DNA of 41,464 nucleotides. Source: an uncultured Clostridia bacterium. GTDB taxonomy: Bacteria > Bacillota > Clostridia > Lachnospirales > CAG-274. The stretch lies in NCBI GenBank assembly GCA_947589405.1, contig CANQBT010000003.1:1-41464 (forward strand), read 5' to 3'. The notes under the pieces were generated by a model. That model saw only the letters and a list, made by a program, of their open reading frames with translations. It was not told the DNA's origin and ran no database searches. Positions 32,781 to 41,464 of this stretch are shown here, piece after piece (within the stretch, counting starts at the first letter, position 1; the number at the start of each line of letters is the position of its first letter). Both the position numbers and the translations under genes were made by a program.

Positions 32781-34061
32781 ATGACAATACACATTGTAAC
32801 AAAAGGTGAGACCATATCCTCTATAGCGGCTATGTACGGCATAAGTCCGCAGGATATAATAGACACAAATTTTCCTCCCGATCCCAATGCCCTTGTGCCG
32901 GGACAGACTCTTGTGATACTTCAGCCCGAAATAGTGCATACGGTAATGCAGGGAGATACTGTAGGATCTATAGCAAGGCAGTACGGCATAAGCACAGCTT
33001 CGATACTCAGGAATAATCCCTCCGTAATGCCCAACAGCTTACAGATAGGGCAAAGGATCGTAATAGCCTACAAGGATACGGCTCCGACTACCGAAATAGC
33101 GGTAAACGGATATACCTATCCCAATATAGACAGACAGCTTTTAAGACGCACGCTGCCCTATCTTTCATTTCTGACCATATTTACATACGGCTTTACAGAG
33201 GAAGGGCAGCTTATAACTCCCGATGACGAAGAGCTTATAGCCATTGCTTATGAATACGGTGTCGCACCTGTAATGCTTATATCCACACTTACGGCAGAAG
33301 GCACATTTTCAAACGAGCTGGCGGCGCTGCTTCTCTCCGATACGGATATACAGAACGCACTTACAGATAACATTATAAACAACATGGAAGAGAAGGGCTA
33401 TAAGGCTCTTGACATTGACTTTGAATATATTCCCGCCGAATACAGAGAAGCGTATATAGACTTTGTTTCCAATATTACCCAAAGGCTCAATCAGAGGGGA
33501 TATTTTTCACTTGTTGCCCTTGCTCCAAAGACATCGGCAGATCAGCCGGGTCTGCTCTATGAATCCCATGATTATTTCGGTCTTGGAAGGGCTGCCGACC
33601 TTGCTCTTCTCATGACTTATGAATGGGGATATACATATGGTCCGCCTATGCCTGTATCTCCTCTTCCCAATGTAGAGCAGGTCATAAGCTTTGGCGTAAC
33701 GCAGATACCCTCTCAAAAGGTGCTTATGGGAATGCCCCTTTACGGCTATGATTGGAGGCTTCCCTATGTAAGAGGAAAATCAAAGGCAGTTTCTCTTTCT
33801 CCTCAGCAGGCAATAGCCCTTGCATCGGACACAGGATCCGATATACAGTACGACACAGAGCTTTCGGCTCCTTTTTTCAACTATAATGAAGAAGGCAATG
33901 AGCATATAGTATGGTTTGAGGACGCAAACAGCGTCGAGGCAAAGCTGGAGCTTATAAATAAATACAAGCTTGCCGGAGTCAGCTTCTGGAATATAACAAG
34001 AGATTTCCCTCAAAACTGGCTTGTGCTCAACAGTCTTTTCAGGATAGCCGTAATATCATGA
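32781..34061 (+). CDS. LysM-GH18 glycosidase, SleL/YaaH-like spore enzyme
   Basis: Probable N-acetylglucosaminidase acting on spore cortex or cell wall. 426 residues: two LysM peptidoglycan-binding repeats at the N-terminus (about 3-47 and 52-97: HIVTKGETISSIAAMYGIS, HTVMQGDTVGSIARQYGIS), then a GH18 TIM barrel with the catalytic DxDxE in ALDIDFEYIP (about 210-217), LLMTYEWGY and MGMPLYGYDW. There is no signal peptide, as in SleL/YaaH, which is placed on spores during sporulation. It suggests a spore former. It is coupled to the next gene (ATGA overlap). No SpoVT- or sigma-K-type promoter could be assigned. Confidence 0.92.
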   Translation: MTIHIVTKGETISSIAAMYGISPQDIIDTNFPPDPNALVPGQTLVILQPEIVHTVMQGDTVGSIARQYGISTASILRNNPSVMPNSLQIGQRIVIAYKDTAPTTEIAVNGYTYPNIDRQLLRRTLPYLSFLTIFTYGFTEEGQLITPDDEELIAIAYEYGVAPVMLISTLTAEGTFSNELAALLLSDTDIQNALTDNIINNMEEKGYKALDIDFEYIPAEYREAYIDFVSNITQRLNQRGYFSLVALAPKTSADQPGLLYESHDYFGLGRAADLALLMTYEWGYTYGPPMPVSPLPNVEQVISFGVTQIPSQKVLMGMPLYGYDWRLPYVRGKSKAVSLSPQQAIALASDTGSDIQYDTELSAPFFNYNEEGNEHIVWFEDANSVEAKLELINKYKLAGVSFWNITRDFPQNWLVLNSLFRIAVIS

Positions 34062-35017
34062 AAAGCAGAGATATTACCGCTCTTTGCCTTTGCACACTTA
34101 TAGGCGCAGGATTTGCCACAGGCAGAGAGCTTGTAACATACTTTGTAAGATATGGGATATACGGCTTTATCGGTATCGCCCTTGCCTCTGTCATGTTCGG
34201 CGCCGCAATATATATGATACTTAAAAGTCCTTATAAAAGCATAAAGGAGCTTACTGAAAAAAGACTTTCTCCAATACCTGCCTTTATTGCAGACAAAACC
34301 GCTTTTTTATTCCTTATAGTGCTTTATTCAGGTATGCTTGCGGCATCGGGAGAGGTCTTTTCCGAAATACTGGGTATAGACAAGGGAATATGCCGCATGA
34401 TCTCCGCTGTTCTCTGTACTGTAGTGATATGCTCGGGAGCCGATGTCCTTACTCAGCTCAGCCGTATACTTATTGTGCCTATGGCTGTTATTATATTTGT
34501 CGCATCGGCTTATCTTTCGGGCAGAAATATTTCAATACCCCCTGAAAATGTACTCAACATAAGGACCGTCATATCGCCTTTTATATACCTTTCATACAAT
34601 ATGATAAGCGCTGTAGCCCTTATAATATCGCTGCCTGATACAAAAAAGCCAAAATTTGCCGCCATTGAAACAGCCCTTTGTATTTTTATGCTTTCCGTTG
34701 TGTCGGCTCTTCCTCTTTATACTCACTACAGCGATATATGTTCGGAACCGCTGCCTCTTATGTCACTTTTGAAGGGAAGGGGAATGCTTAAATACGCATA
34801 TATGCTTTTCCTGCTCTCCGCAATATTTACTACGGCAGTAAACAGCGGTTATTCCGCTCTGCTCCGTATAAGCGATAAGGGCAAAAATTTACTTCCCGCC
34901 TGTATGATAACGATTTTTGCTCTTTTTATTTCGGCAGCAGGCTTTAACAAAATAGTGGATAATATTTATTTTGTATTCGGCATTATGGGCTTTATTCTTC
35001 TTTGGTGCCTTAAATGA
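34058..35017 (+). CDS. YkvI-like multi-pass membrane protein
   Basis: A 319-residue integral membrane protein with about nine or ten hydrophobic segments. The N-terminus LIGAGFATGRELVTYFVRYG is the signature of the YkvI family, which is distantly related to amino-acid/sodium symporters (the GAGFATG loop resembles a substrate site in the unwound first helix). The substrate is unknown. It overlaps the LysM-GH18 gene by 4 bases and is followed by a terminator, so the two form one unit, perhaps expressed in sporulation. Confidence 0.82.
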   Translation: MKSRDITALCLCTLIGAGFATGRELVTYFVRYGIYGFIGIALASVMFGAAIYMILKSPYKSIKELTEKRLSPIPAFIADKTAFLFLIVLYSGMLAASGEVFSEILGIDKGICRMISAVLCTVVICSGADVLTQLSRILIVPMAVIIFVASAYLSGRNISIPPENVLNIRTVISPFIYLSYNMISAVALIISLPDTKKPKFAAIETALCIFMLSVVSALPLYTHYSDICSEPLPLMSLLKGRGMLKYAYMLFLLSAIFTTAVNSGYSALLRISDKGKNLLPACMITIFALFISAAGFNKIVDNIYFVFGIMGFILLWCLK

Positions 35018-35032
35018 CCGTCATATCAATAA

Positions 35033-35080
35033 AAAAAGGCTGTTCAAATGCCGTTTATCGACATCTGAACAGTCTTTTAT
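35033..35080. terminator. Bidirectional terminator
   Basis: GGCTGTTCAAATG pairs (with two mismatches or wobbles) with CATCTGAACAGTC; A-run on the left and TTTTAT on the right, so it can stop the YkvI-like unit and the giant surface-protein gene that converges on it. Confidence 0.85.
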
Positions 35081-35086
35081 ATTTGA

Positions 35087-38000
35087 TTATTGTTCCTTCT
35101 TTTTACGGAAGGTCAATGCAAGTACAGCAAAGGCTGCAATAAGTGAAGCCCATGCGATAGGAAGTGAAGTATTGTCACCTGTCTGTGGTGAACCGTTTCT
35201 GCCGGTTGAGCTTCCTGAACCATATGTTCCGCTGCTTCCCTCAGTACTTCCTCTTCTTCCGACAGTAGAAGCATTAGGTCTGTCGCCTGTCTTACCTGCA
35301 GTACCTGTGCCTACGGTATTGGCATTAGGTCTGCCTCTGCTGCTTCCTGCTGTTCCGTACTCGTCCTCATCATTCGGAGTTCCCGGAGTTCCGCCTGTAC
35401 GTATTGTAGTAGTTTCTGTTGTAAGCTCTGTACGTGGTGTGCCTCCGTTTACAGTAGTTGTTTCCGTTGTGGTTTCGGAAACGGTTGTTTCTGTAGTAGT
35501 TTCTGTAGAGCTCTCTGTGATCTCCGTTGTAGCTGCGGTGGTAGTTTCCGTTGTAGCCTCCGTTGTAGTAAACGTTGGAGTAGAATGTGGACGTCCGCCG
35601 CTTGGCTTTGTAGTTGTAGTTTCCGTAGCAGCTTCTGTTGTTACAACAGTTGTTGCTTCGGTAGTGGTCGTTGTCGGCTTAGGTCCCGGCGGTGGAGTAT
35701 ACGGCTTATCTGTTGTAGCCTCCGTTGTCGTTTCCGTAGTCGTTGTAGTTGTAGTTGTCGTAGTCGTAGTCGTTGTTGTCGTGGTCGTTGTGGACGTTGA
35801 CGTTGTCGTTGTAGACGTTGACGTTGACGTTGTTGACTCCGTACTTGTTTCCGTTGTCGTCTGCTTTGGCGGAGGCGGTGGAGTTGGCTTAGTCGTAGCC
35901 TGTGTAGTGGCTGTAGACGTTGTGGTCTCCGTACTTGTCTCCGTTGTAGTCGTAGACGTGGTCGTTGTTGTCGTAGTCGTTGTTGTGGTTGTCGTCGTTG
36001 TTGTCGTAGTCGTTGTGGACGTTGACGTTGTTGACTCTGTACTTGACTCCGTTGTTGTCGTATCCTTTGGCGGAGGTGGAGGAGTTGGCTTAGTCGTAGT
36101 CTGTGTAGTGACTGTAGACGTTGTTGTCTCCGTACTTGTCTCCGTCGTGGTCGTAGACGTTGTGGTAGTCGTTGTAGTGGTCGTTGTTGTTGTAGTTGTT
36201 GTCGTTGTTGTTGTAGTTGTTGTTGTTGTTGTTGTAGTTGTTGTCGACGTCGTTGTTGTCGTTGTCGATGTAGACGTAGTCGTTGTGGACGTTGACGTTG
36301 TTGTCTCCGTACTTGTTTCCGTTGTAGTCGTGGACTTTGGCGGAGAAGGCTTTGTTGTAGCCTGAGTCGTTGTAGTAGACGTTGTGGTCTCTGTACTTGT
36401 CTCCGTTGTAGTCGTGGACGTTGTGGTAGTCGTCGTCGACGTCGACGTCGTTGTCGTAGTTGTTGTAGTTGTAGTTGTCGTAGTCGTAGTTGTCGTTGTA
36501 GTCGTCGTAGTCGTTGTAGACGTTGATGTTGTCGTTGTGGACGTTGTTGTCTCCGTACTTGTCTCTGTTGTAGTAGTAGAGGTTGACGTTGACGTTGTGG
36601 ACGTTGACGTTGACGTTGTCGTCTCTGTAGACGTTGACGTTGACGTTTCTGTGGTAGTCTCTGTAGATGTTTCTGTCGTGGTTTCTGTAGTGGTCTCTGT
36701 AGATGTCGTAGTAGATATTTCCTTATTGTTTATATCTACGATACCCTTATTGTTATCTCCTTTAAGCTCTACAGAATTATTGGTATAATCAATATCCACT
36801 ATACCGTTTACGCCCTGTTCAAGTATCCTGCCGTTAATATCGGTCTCATATACGATGTACTGAGTACCGTTTTCAACATCGTAAGGCAGATTCTTGAATA
36901 CGACCTTATCCTTTGTACCTTCGGCTGAACCCTTTATCGTAAGGCTCTTTATAGAGCTTATTCTTACAGGCTTGCCGTCTTTCATTTCAAATACTGCAAA
37001 ATAGAATGTCTTTCTGCTGTTTGTATCGGAAACAAAGGTCTTGTTAAGTGTAATTTCACCATCATCGCCCTTGCTCTTTACCCATACGCCGACCTTTGCC
37101 GGCTCTGCAATAAGTCTTTGCTTCATTATTGCCTGAGGACCTACCGCCCTTGTAAATGAGTAAGCAAAGTTGTTCCATGCAATGTTGCTCTCGCCAAGAG
37201 TCGTAACGACCTCGGGAACACGTCCCGTAAACTTGATCTGTACACCTGCGCCTGCAGGTATCTGATATTCACTGTCAAAGAGGAATCTTACAAGAGAAGT
37301 ATTTTCTCCCGGTGAGGTGCTCCAGTCAGTAATATACTGGCTTCCGCCTGCCCAGTCCTCCGCATTCTCGTCATTGAATGTGGTTACTCTGTCGTCTGAG
37401 AAGTTAAGAGTGACCTGAGGATGATCCTCCTGACCGTTAGGCTTTGTAACGGTAGTTGAGATATAGTCATCCCATGCTACGTCAAACTTAGAATCTCTTG
37501 CATAATCCGTAATGACGCCAATATCGCCTACAAATGGCAGTCTGTCTATTACAGAGAAGTTCTTTATAGCAACATTTGAATTATTCTTAATGTTAAGAGT
37601 ATATGTAACTGTTTCACCCTGCATACCCTGAACATAGTTGTCGGGCTCATCTTTATAGCTGTAGCCCGTGTCTTCAACAGGGTCGTACTTGTGACCATCA
37701 GGTGTGTATTCTATTTCCTTCCAGGACTCTGTGGCAAGACCTAATATATTGAATGTGCCGCTGGAGCCTAATCCGCCTTCTATCTCGTGGCCGGAAGGTA
37801 TGTTCTCATCATCATATCTGCCTGATACCTTAAGAGCAACATCGTTCTTTATAACGCCCGTCTTACCTGCAAGACCTGACTTCATCTTTGTTGCAAAGGA
37901 GATCTCAATAAATTCACCGGGCTGAAGGTCGAACTCACGCATTCCTGTAAAGTCCCAAACGGCTATATCCTTTCTTTCCTCTTCGGGAACGGAAGGATCT

Positions 38001-41000
38001 GTGCTGCCCTTTATAACAGTAGCATCAATAAACGGAAGCTCTGTTCTTTCGCCTGTCAGCTCGTTTGTCTTATAAATATTGGGTCGCCAGTTTATAAGGC
38101 TGACATCATCAGCATTCATGTAGGTATATATGGCAGGGATACTATCCTCTACCTTATAATCCTTCATCACGGAGCCGCCGCCCTGTTCATCTGCTTCGTT
38201 TATTACAGCTATAGTCCATACTATACTGTCACCTGCGGTAACAACGCCGCCTACATTATTAAGAGTAGGTGAAGAAGCGGCAAATGAGCCTATACCCCTC
38301 TTGCCAACTCCCGGATGCATAGTTTCTTCCTTAACGGTAATGGTTTTCTTTACGGTCTTTTTTGTAGTGACCTCTCCTTCAGGAGTTTCAAAAGCATTGT
38401 TTGCCGTTATGGATACGGAATTGCTTACGTCTGACTGCTGTATGTAATACTTGCCGTCAACTACCTCTGCTGATGACACAAGCTTTTCTATCTCATCTTC
38501 GGTAAGCTGAGTTACATAGAATATATATGTAGGCTTCTTGCCATGATATATCTTAAAGTCATCGGGGAAAGTCACCGTAAATACGGAACCCGGTTCTTCA
38601 TTGTAATCAATTTGGGCTTGGTTATATATATAGAAATTATCGTCCTGCTCATAGTAAGCAGCATGTACCTCTATAGTTATATCTCTCCAGCCGTCCTCAA
38701 GCCTCTTCACAAGCTTCATGCCGTCAGGTATCTTATCATTGACTACAAGCTTACCTGCGTCATAGTCCTTTTCGCTTAAATTTTCAAGACTTATGACATA
38801 GCTGAATCTCATATCTCTGAGATACTGTCTCAGCTCCTCCTCAGAAGTTGCTTCCTTAACATAGAGATTATCCTTATCGGTAAAATGTCCGTTTTCGTCC
38901 CTAATAGGATTGCCGCTTTCATCTACCGCTACGGCTTCCTTCTTTATGTCAAGCACAGGATTGGAAGTGTTTACACCATAGTTGACTGTGACATTATCGC
39001 CGCCGTTTACGGATACCGTATTGGCACCAATTGTAAAATCCGCCTTAAGCTTAAGAGAATACTCAAGCTCTATATATCCTCCGGGCAGTACGCTAAAGCC
39101 CGGAATGCTGTTTACAACAGAGCTTACATTTCCGCCGGTGGTCGGACCTGAGCTTGAAGGACTGTTGGGATCATCGGAATCATAGTACTTAATATCTATT
39201 ATTCCGATACCGTACTGCATATTGGGGAATGTGTACTTATCGCCCTTTGTCACTCCGTTGATCTTGCTTACATCTGTAACAACAATATCAACGGGACCAT
39301 CGGCAGTCATTTTGTCTGCATTTGTGAGAACATCGTGTATTTCAAGATAATTAAATGTTTCAAGGGTATTGTTGTATACCTTTATCTTGAACTTAACATA
39401 TTTATCAAGATTTTCTTCCGGAAGCTTGCCGCTTTCCGTAACATCGTTGCCCTCATAGTCATATACATGCTTTTCAACGTCCAGCTTAACATTGGGATCG
39501 GGAACTGTTATTGTTCCTCCGGGACCTTCGCCGCCGCCCTTGTCGCTGTCTGTTTCAAATGTACCGTCCTTAAGTATGGCAATATTGTGTATTGTAGAGT
39601 TGACCTCTGCATCTTCTGCAACCTTTGCCTTTACGGTAAGTGTAAATTCCTGATTGCCATCTACCTTGCCTACATACTTAAATGTTATCTTTCTTGAATC
39701 GCTGTCATACTCTCTTGTCCAGCCCTGTGTTCCCTGAGCCTCTATATACACAAGACCATCGGGAAGTTCGTCCTCTACTATAAGAGGGTGCTCCTCTGTA
39801 TATTCGGCAGGAGAGTTCTGATTATTCTTTACCTTTATGGTATATGTAACCGTTTCGCCGGGCTTAACACGGCTGTTATCGGGAGTCTTTGTTACTATCC
39901 AGTTTTCGGGATTGAACTCATTCCTGGTATGGGTTACGGTAGATTCGCCTTCCTTTTTGCCGTCCGCCCAAAGCTCAGCCGTATTCTTAAGACTGTTGGG
40001 ATTGGCACTCTCAAAGCCTTCGTTTACAGCTACGGGAATGGTTATTGTAATATATCCCTGTGCAGGAAGATTTGTGACCTCAACGGAAATATTCTTTCCA
40101 TTTGTGTTATCTGTATATTCAACTCCGTCGCTTATATCTATTTTAATATCCCCTGCAATATCTACAAAATCGGGAAGTGCGTCCTTTATCTCATGAGGTA
40201 CAGTCATATCGCCTGTGCCTGTGTTCTTATAGGTGATAGTGTAGTCGAAAACATCGCCCTTCCTTATGAAATCCTTGTCGGCTTTCTTTTCAAATGTGGT
40301 GGAAGGAGTCTTTTTCTTAACCTCTATATCTTCTTCTACTTCCTTATCATAGGAATTGCTTGTAAGCTTTGCTGTATTTGGGATACTTGCGTCGCTGTCG
40401 TCCTTTACCTTTAATGGGATATAGCCTGCAAGTATACCATCTGGGTCTATATTTGAACCTTCAAATATGATCCCGTTGTTTTCATAATCATAATTTAAAT
40501 GGCAGCTGCTGCCCGAGTTACTGTTGTTTTCCATTTTCACCCATGCAACATAATCCTTGCCATTCACATTGAATGTGGAAAGTGAGCCTATATTCAGATT
40601 CTGATTATTCCAATCACTAAAATACTGCTTATATGCTTCAAGCTCATCGGCTGTTACAAACTCCAGTCCCTCAGGGATCATATCCTCGAAGCTGTGGCTG
40701 TAAAGAACATCGGTACCGTTGTTCTGAGATGTTATCTTATAAAGAATAATATCTCCTTCAACCACATAGCTGTTTGGATCCCAATCCCCTGTATAAGTGC
40801 CGAACTTGTCGGCTACATCGGAAATTGACTTTGTAAGAGCGTTTGCCAGCTCTGCATCGAACTGTCTGGGACGTGAAAGCAATATAGACGTATCTGCGTC
40901 ATTTTCCAGAACATGCTCTCCGTCAAAATAGTCGGTATATGTAGTCTTGAGCTTTGAGCTTACAGATGTTTCATTTTCAAATCTTTCGTCAAATGAAACG

Positions 41001-41464
41001 CTGTCCTTGCTTATTCTTACCTTTGGCTTAAAGCAGTCCATCTGCTTTTCGGGATATTCCTCAAGGTTAGGATTTTCAACAGTACCCCTTACGGTAAAGC
41101 CTGTTATCCTGCCCTCACCGTCTGTAACGGGAGTTATTTCTGCACCCTCAAGATTTTCTACGCTTACGGCAGAATTAATATCCGTACCTGCGGGAAGATA
41201 CATTCCCTCAGGAAATTCGTAGGTATTCTCAACAGTTACCTTCTTTGTATAAATTGTGCCTTCTGATGTCCATGTAGGATCATATTCGTTAAGTTCTTCA
41301 TTATAAAGGCTCTTGTCGTACTCAATTATGTTGAATACAAGGTCCTCAGGAAGCTTATATTCTCCCTCAGTCACCTGCTGAAGAACGATCTTGTCCTTGT
41401 CGGGCCATTGGTCGTGATCCCACTTAGGCTCTGCCGTTGCGGATACGGAAGCGCTTACGTCCGT
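35087..41464 (-). CDS. Giant wall-anchored surface protein, DUF11-like repeats and Thr-rich stalk (5'-truncated)
   Basis: The ORF track starts at a GTG (41374), but the frame stays open to the right edge (TDVSASVSATAEPKWDHDQW...), so the N-terminus is outside; at least 2125 residues are visible. About six DUF11-like beta domains follow each other (each with xGDxVxYTIxxKN and a later ExxLPDGL or IPDGM), then a CnaB-like domain (LNKTFVSDTNSRKTFYFAVF), then a stalk of about 420 residues made mostly of Thr with Ser and Glu and several Pro-rich breaks (KPTPPPPPK). The end has a sorting signal: SPQTGDN, a hydrophobic helix and RKKKEQ. The protein is probably anchored by a class of sortase recognising PQTG and acts in adhesion. 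No sortase gene is in the window. Confidence 0.9.
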   Translation of the reverse strand, partial: TDVSASVSATAEPKWDHDQWPDKDKIVLQQVTEGEYKLPEDLVFNIIEYDKSLYNEELNEYDPTWTSEGTIYTKKVTVENTYEFPEGMYLPAGTDINSAVSVENLEGAEITPVTDGEGRITGFTVRGTVENPNLEEYPEKQMDCFKPKVRISKDSVSFDERFENETSVSSKLKTTYTDYFDGEHVLENDADTSILLSRPRQFDAELANALTKSISDVADKFGTYTGDWDPNSYVVEGDIILYKITSQNNGTDVLYSHSFEDMIPEGLEFVTADELEAYKQYFSDWNNQNLNIGSLSTFNVNGKDYVAWVKMENNSNSGSSCHLNYDYENNGIIFEGSNIDPDGILAGYIPLKVKDDSDASIPNTAKLTSNSYDKEVEEDIEVKKKTPSTTFEKKADKDFIRKGDVFDYTITYKNTGTGDMTVPHEIKDALPDFVDIAGDIKIDISDGVEYTDNTNGKNISVEVTNLPAQGYITITIPVAVNEGFESANPNSLKNTAELWADGKKEGESTVTHTRNEFNPENWIVTKTPDNSRVKPGETVTYTIKVKNNQNSPAEYTEEHPLIVEDELPDGLVYIEAQGTQGWTREYDSDSRKITFKYVGKVDGNQEFTLTVKAKVAEDAEVNSTIHNIAILKDGTFETDSDKGGGEGPGGTITVPDPNVKLDVEKHVYDYEGNDVTESGKLPEENLDKYVKFKIKVYNNTLETFNYLEIHDVLTNADKMTADGPVDIVVTDVSKINGVTKGDKYTFPNMQYGIGIIDIKYYDSDDPNSPSSSGPTTGGNVSSVVNSIPGFSVLPGGYIELEYSLKLKADFTIGANTVSVNGGDNVTVNYGVNTSNPVLDIKKEAVAVDESGNPIRDENGHFTDKDNLYVKEATSEEELRQYLRDMRFSYVISLENLSEKDYDAGKLVVNDKIPDGMKLVKRLEDGWRDITIEVHAAYYEQDDNFYIYNQAQIDYNEEPGSVFTVTFPDDFKIYHGKKPTYIFYVTQLTEDEIEKLVSSAEVVDGKYYIQQSDVSNSVSITANNAFETPEGEVTTKKTVKKTITVKEETMHPGVGKRGIGSFAASSPTLNNVGGVVTAGDSIVWTIAVINEADEQGGGSVMKDYKVEDSIPAIYTYMNADDVSLINWRPNIYKTNELTGERTELPFIDATVIKGSTDPSVPEEERKDIAVWDFTGMREFDLQPGEFIEISFATKMKSGLAGKTGVIKNDVALKVSGRYDDENIPSGHEIEGGLGSSGTFNILGLATESWKEIEYTPDGHKYDPVEDTGYSYKDEPDNYVQGMQGETVTYTLNIKNNSNVAIKNFSVIDRLPFVGDIGVITDYARDSKFDVAWDDYISTTVTKPNGQEDHPQVTLNFSDDRVTTFNDENAEDWAGGSQYITDWSTSPGENTSLVRFLFDSEYQIPAGAGVQIKFTGRVPEVVTTLGESNIAWNNFAYSFTRAVGPQAIMKQRLIAEPAKVGVWVKSKGDDGEITLNKTFVSDTNSRKTFYFAVFEMKDGKPVRISSIKSLTIKGSAEGTKDKVVFKNLPYDVENGTQYIVYETDINGRILEQGVNGIVDIDYTNNSVELKGDNNKGIVDINNKEISTTTSTETTTETTTETSTETTTETSTSTSTETTTSTSTSTTSTSTSTTTTETSTETTTSTTTTSTSTTTTTTTTTTTTTTTTTTTTTTTTSTSTTTTTTSTTTTETSTETTTSTTTTQATTKPSPPKSTTTTETSTETTTSTSTTTTSTSTTTTTTSTTTTTTTTTTTTTTTTTTTTTTTTTTTTTSTTTTETSTETTTSTVTTQTTTKPTPPPPPKDTTTTESSTESTTSTSTTTTTTTTTTTTTTTTTTTTSTTTTETSTETTTSTATTQATTKPTPPPPPKQTTTETSTESTTSTSTSTTTTSTSTTTTTTTTTTTTTTTTTTTETTTEATTDKPYTPPPGPKPTTTTTEATTVVTTEAATETTTTKPSGGRPHSTPTFTTTEATTETTTAATTEITESSTETTTETTVSETTTETTTVNGGTPRTELTTETTTIRTGGTPGTPNDEDEYGTAGSSRGRPNANTVGTGTAGKTGDRPNASTVGRRGSTEGSSGTYGSGSSTGRNGSPQTGDNTSLPIAWASLIAAFAVLALTFRKKKEQ
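35460..36720 (-). repeat. Low-complexity Thr-coding repeat region
   Basis: In the coding frame nearly every codon is ACN (Thr), with TCN (Ser) and GAA/GAG (Glu) in a loose TETSTETTTSTS pattern, and at least three breaks of the type TTKPTPPPPPK. One uninterrupted Thr run is about 29 codons. Third bases vary (ACA, ACG, ACT, ACC), so this is not a pure trinucleotide repeat. Length variation between strains is likely. Confidence 0.9.

Noticed and set aside
34971-36365. Plus-strand 464-aa ORF rich in Val
   Set aside because: It is the antisense reading of the Thr-coding stalk of the surface protein; ACN codons read backwards give long Val runs. No ribosome site or independent support.
35460-36720. 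Possible CRISPR array or satellite
   Set aside because: There are no constant repeats with unique spacers; the whole region is in frame within a surface-protein gene.
36384-36788. Plus-strand 134-aa poly-Val ORF
   Set aside because: Same antisense artefact of the Thr-rich region.

Overview
The window looks like a chromosomal segment of an anaerobic, spore-forming member of the Clostridia (Bacillota), probably a gut or plant-polysaccharide niche organism. The signs are a group B-type [FeFe] hydrogenase, a SleL/YaaH-like LysM-GH18 spore enzyme, a tRNA-Trp T-box, a candidate yybP-ykoY riboswitch, strong AAGGAGG ribosome sites, heavy use of ATA and AGA codons, and a large secreted pectin esterase. 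I cannot name the species from sequence alone. There are no tRNA or rRNA genes, no CRISPR array, and no phage or transposase genes.

Layout. 1-1718: 3' part of glutamine-dependent NAD synthetase. 1959-3148: CaCA-family cation antiporter behind a candidate Mn2+ riboswitch. 3149-4612: threonine synthase. 4769-6970: nrdR, a thioredoxin-like [2Fe-2S] protein and a group B [FeFe] hydrogenase. 7146-7592: small lipoprotein with its own promoter and a strong terminator. 7886-12292 (minus): 1412-aa secreted CE8 + CE12 pectin esterase followed by an unlisted 51-aa peptide, divergent from a MerR-type regulator (12504-13361). 13371-19114: trp operon (promoter, T-box, terminator, palindromic repeats, trpE-G-C-F-B-A) that lacks trpD. 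19189-19887: methyltransferase-like gene flanked by two 54-nt direct repeats. 19953-22024 (minus): 66-aa protein, NusG-II protein, Gx-family membrane protein and ApbE, resembling part of the flavin-based extracellular electron transfer locus of Listeria. 22097-24629 (minus): murA-yycJ-rlmH. 24982-25533: sugar O-acetyltransferase. 25929-32566 (minus): polA, a membrane protein, coaE, a lytic transglycosylase, an oligopeptide-binding-type lipoprotein and a GalT-like protein, all tightly packed. 32781-35017: LysM-GH18 and a YkvI-like membrane protein, translationally coupled. 35087-41464 (minus): 3' part of a giant wall-anchored protein with DUF11-like repeats, a very long Thr-rich stalk and a PQTGD sorting signal; its N-terminus lies off the right edge.

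Three intergenic copies of a hairpin-rich repeat (near 1.8, 7.7 and 25.7 kb), a second palindromic repeat inside the trp leader, and the 54-nt pair around the methyltransferase are the main non-coding structures not explained by the genes. The best candidates for new biology are the ApbE/NusG-II/Gx cluster with its 66-aa leading gene, the 51-aa peptide behind the pectin esterase, and the structured repeats.
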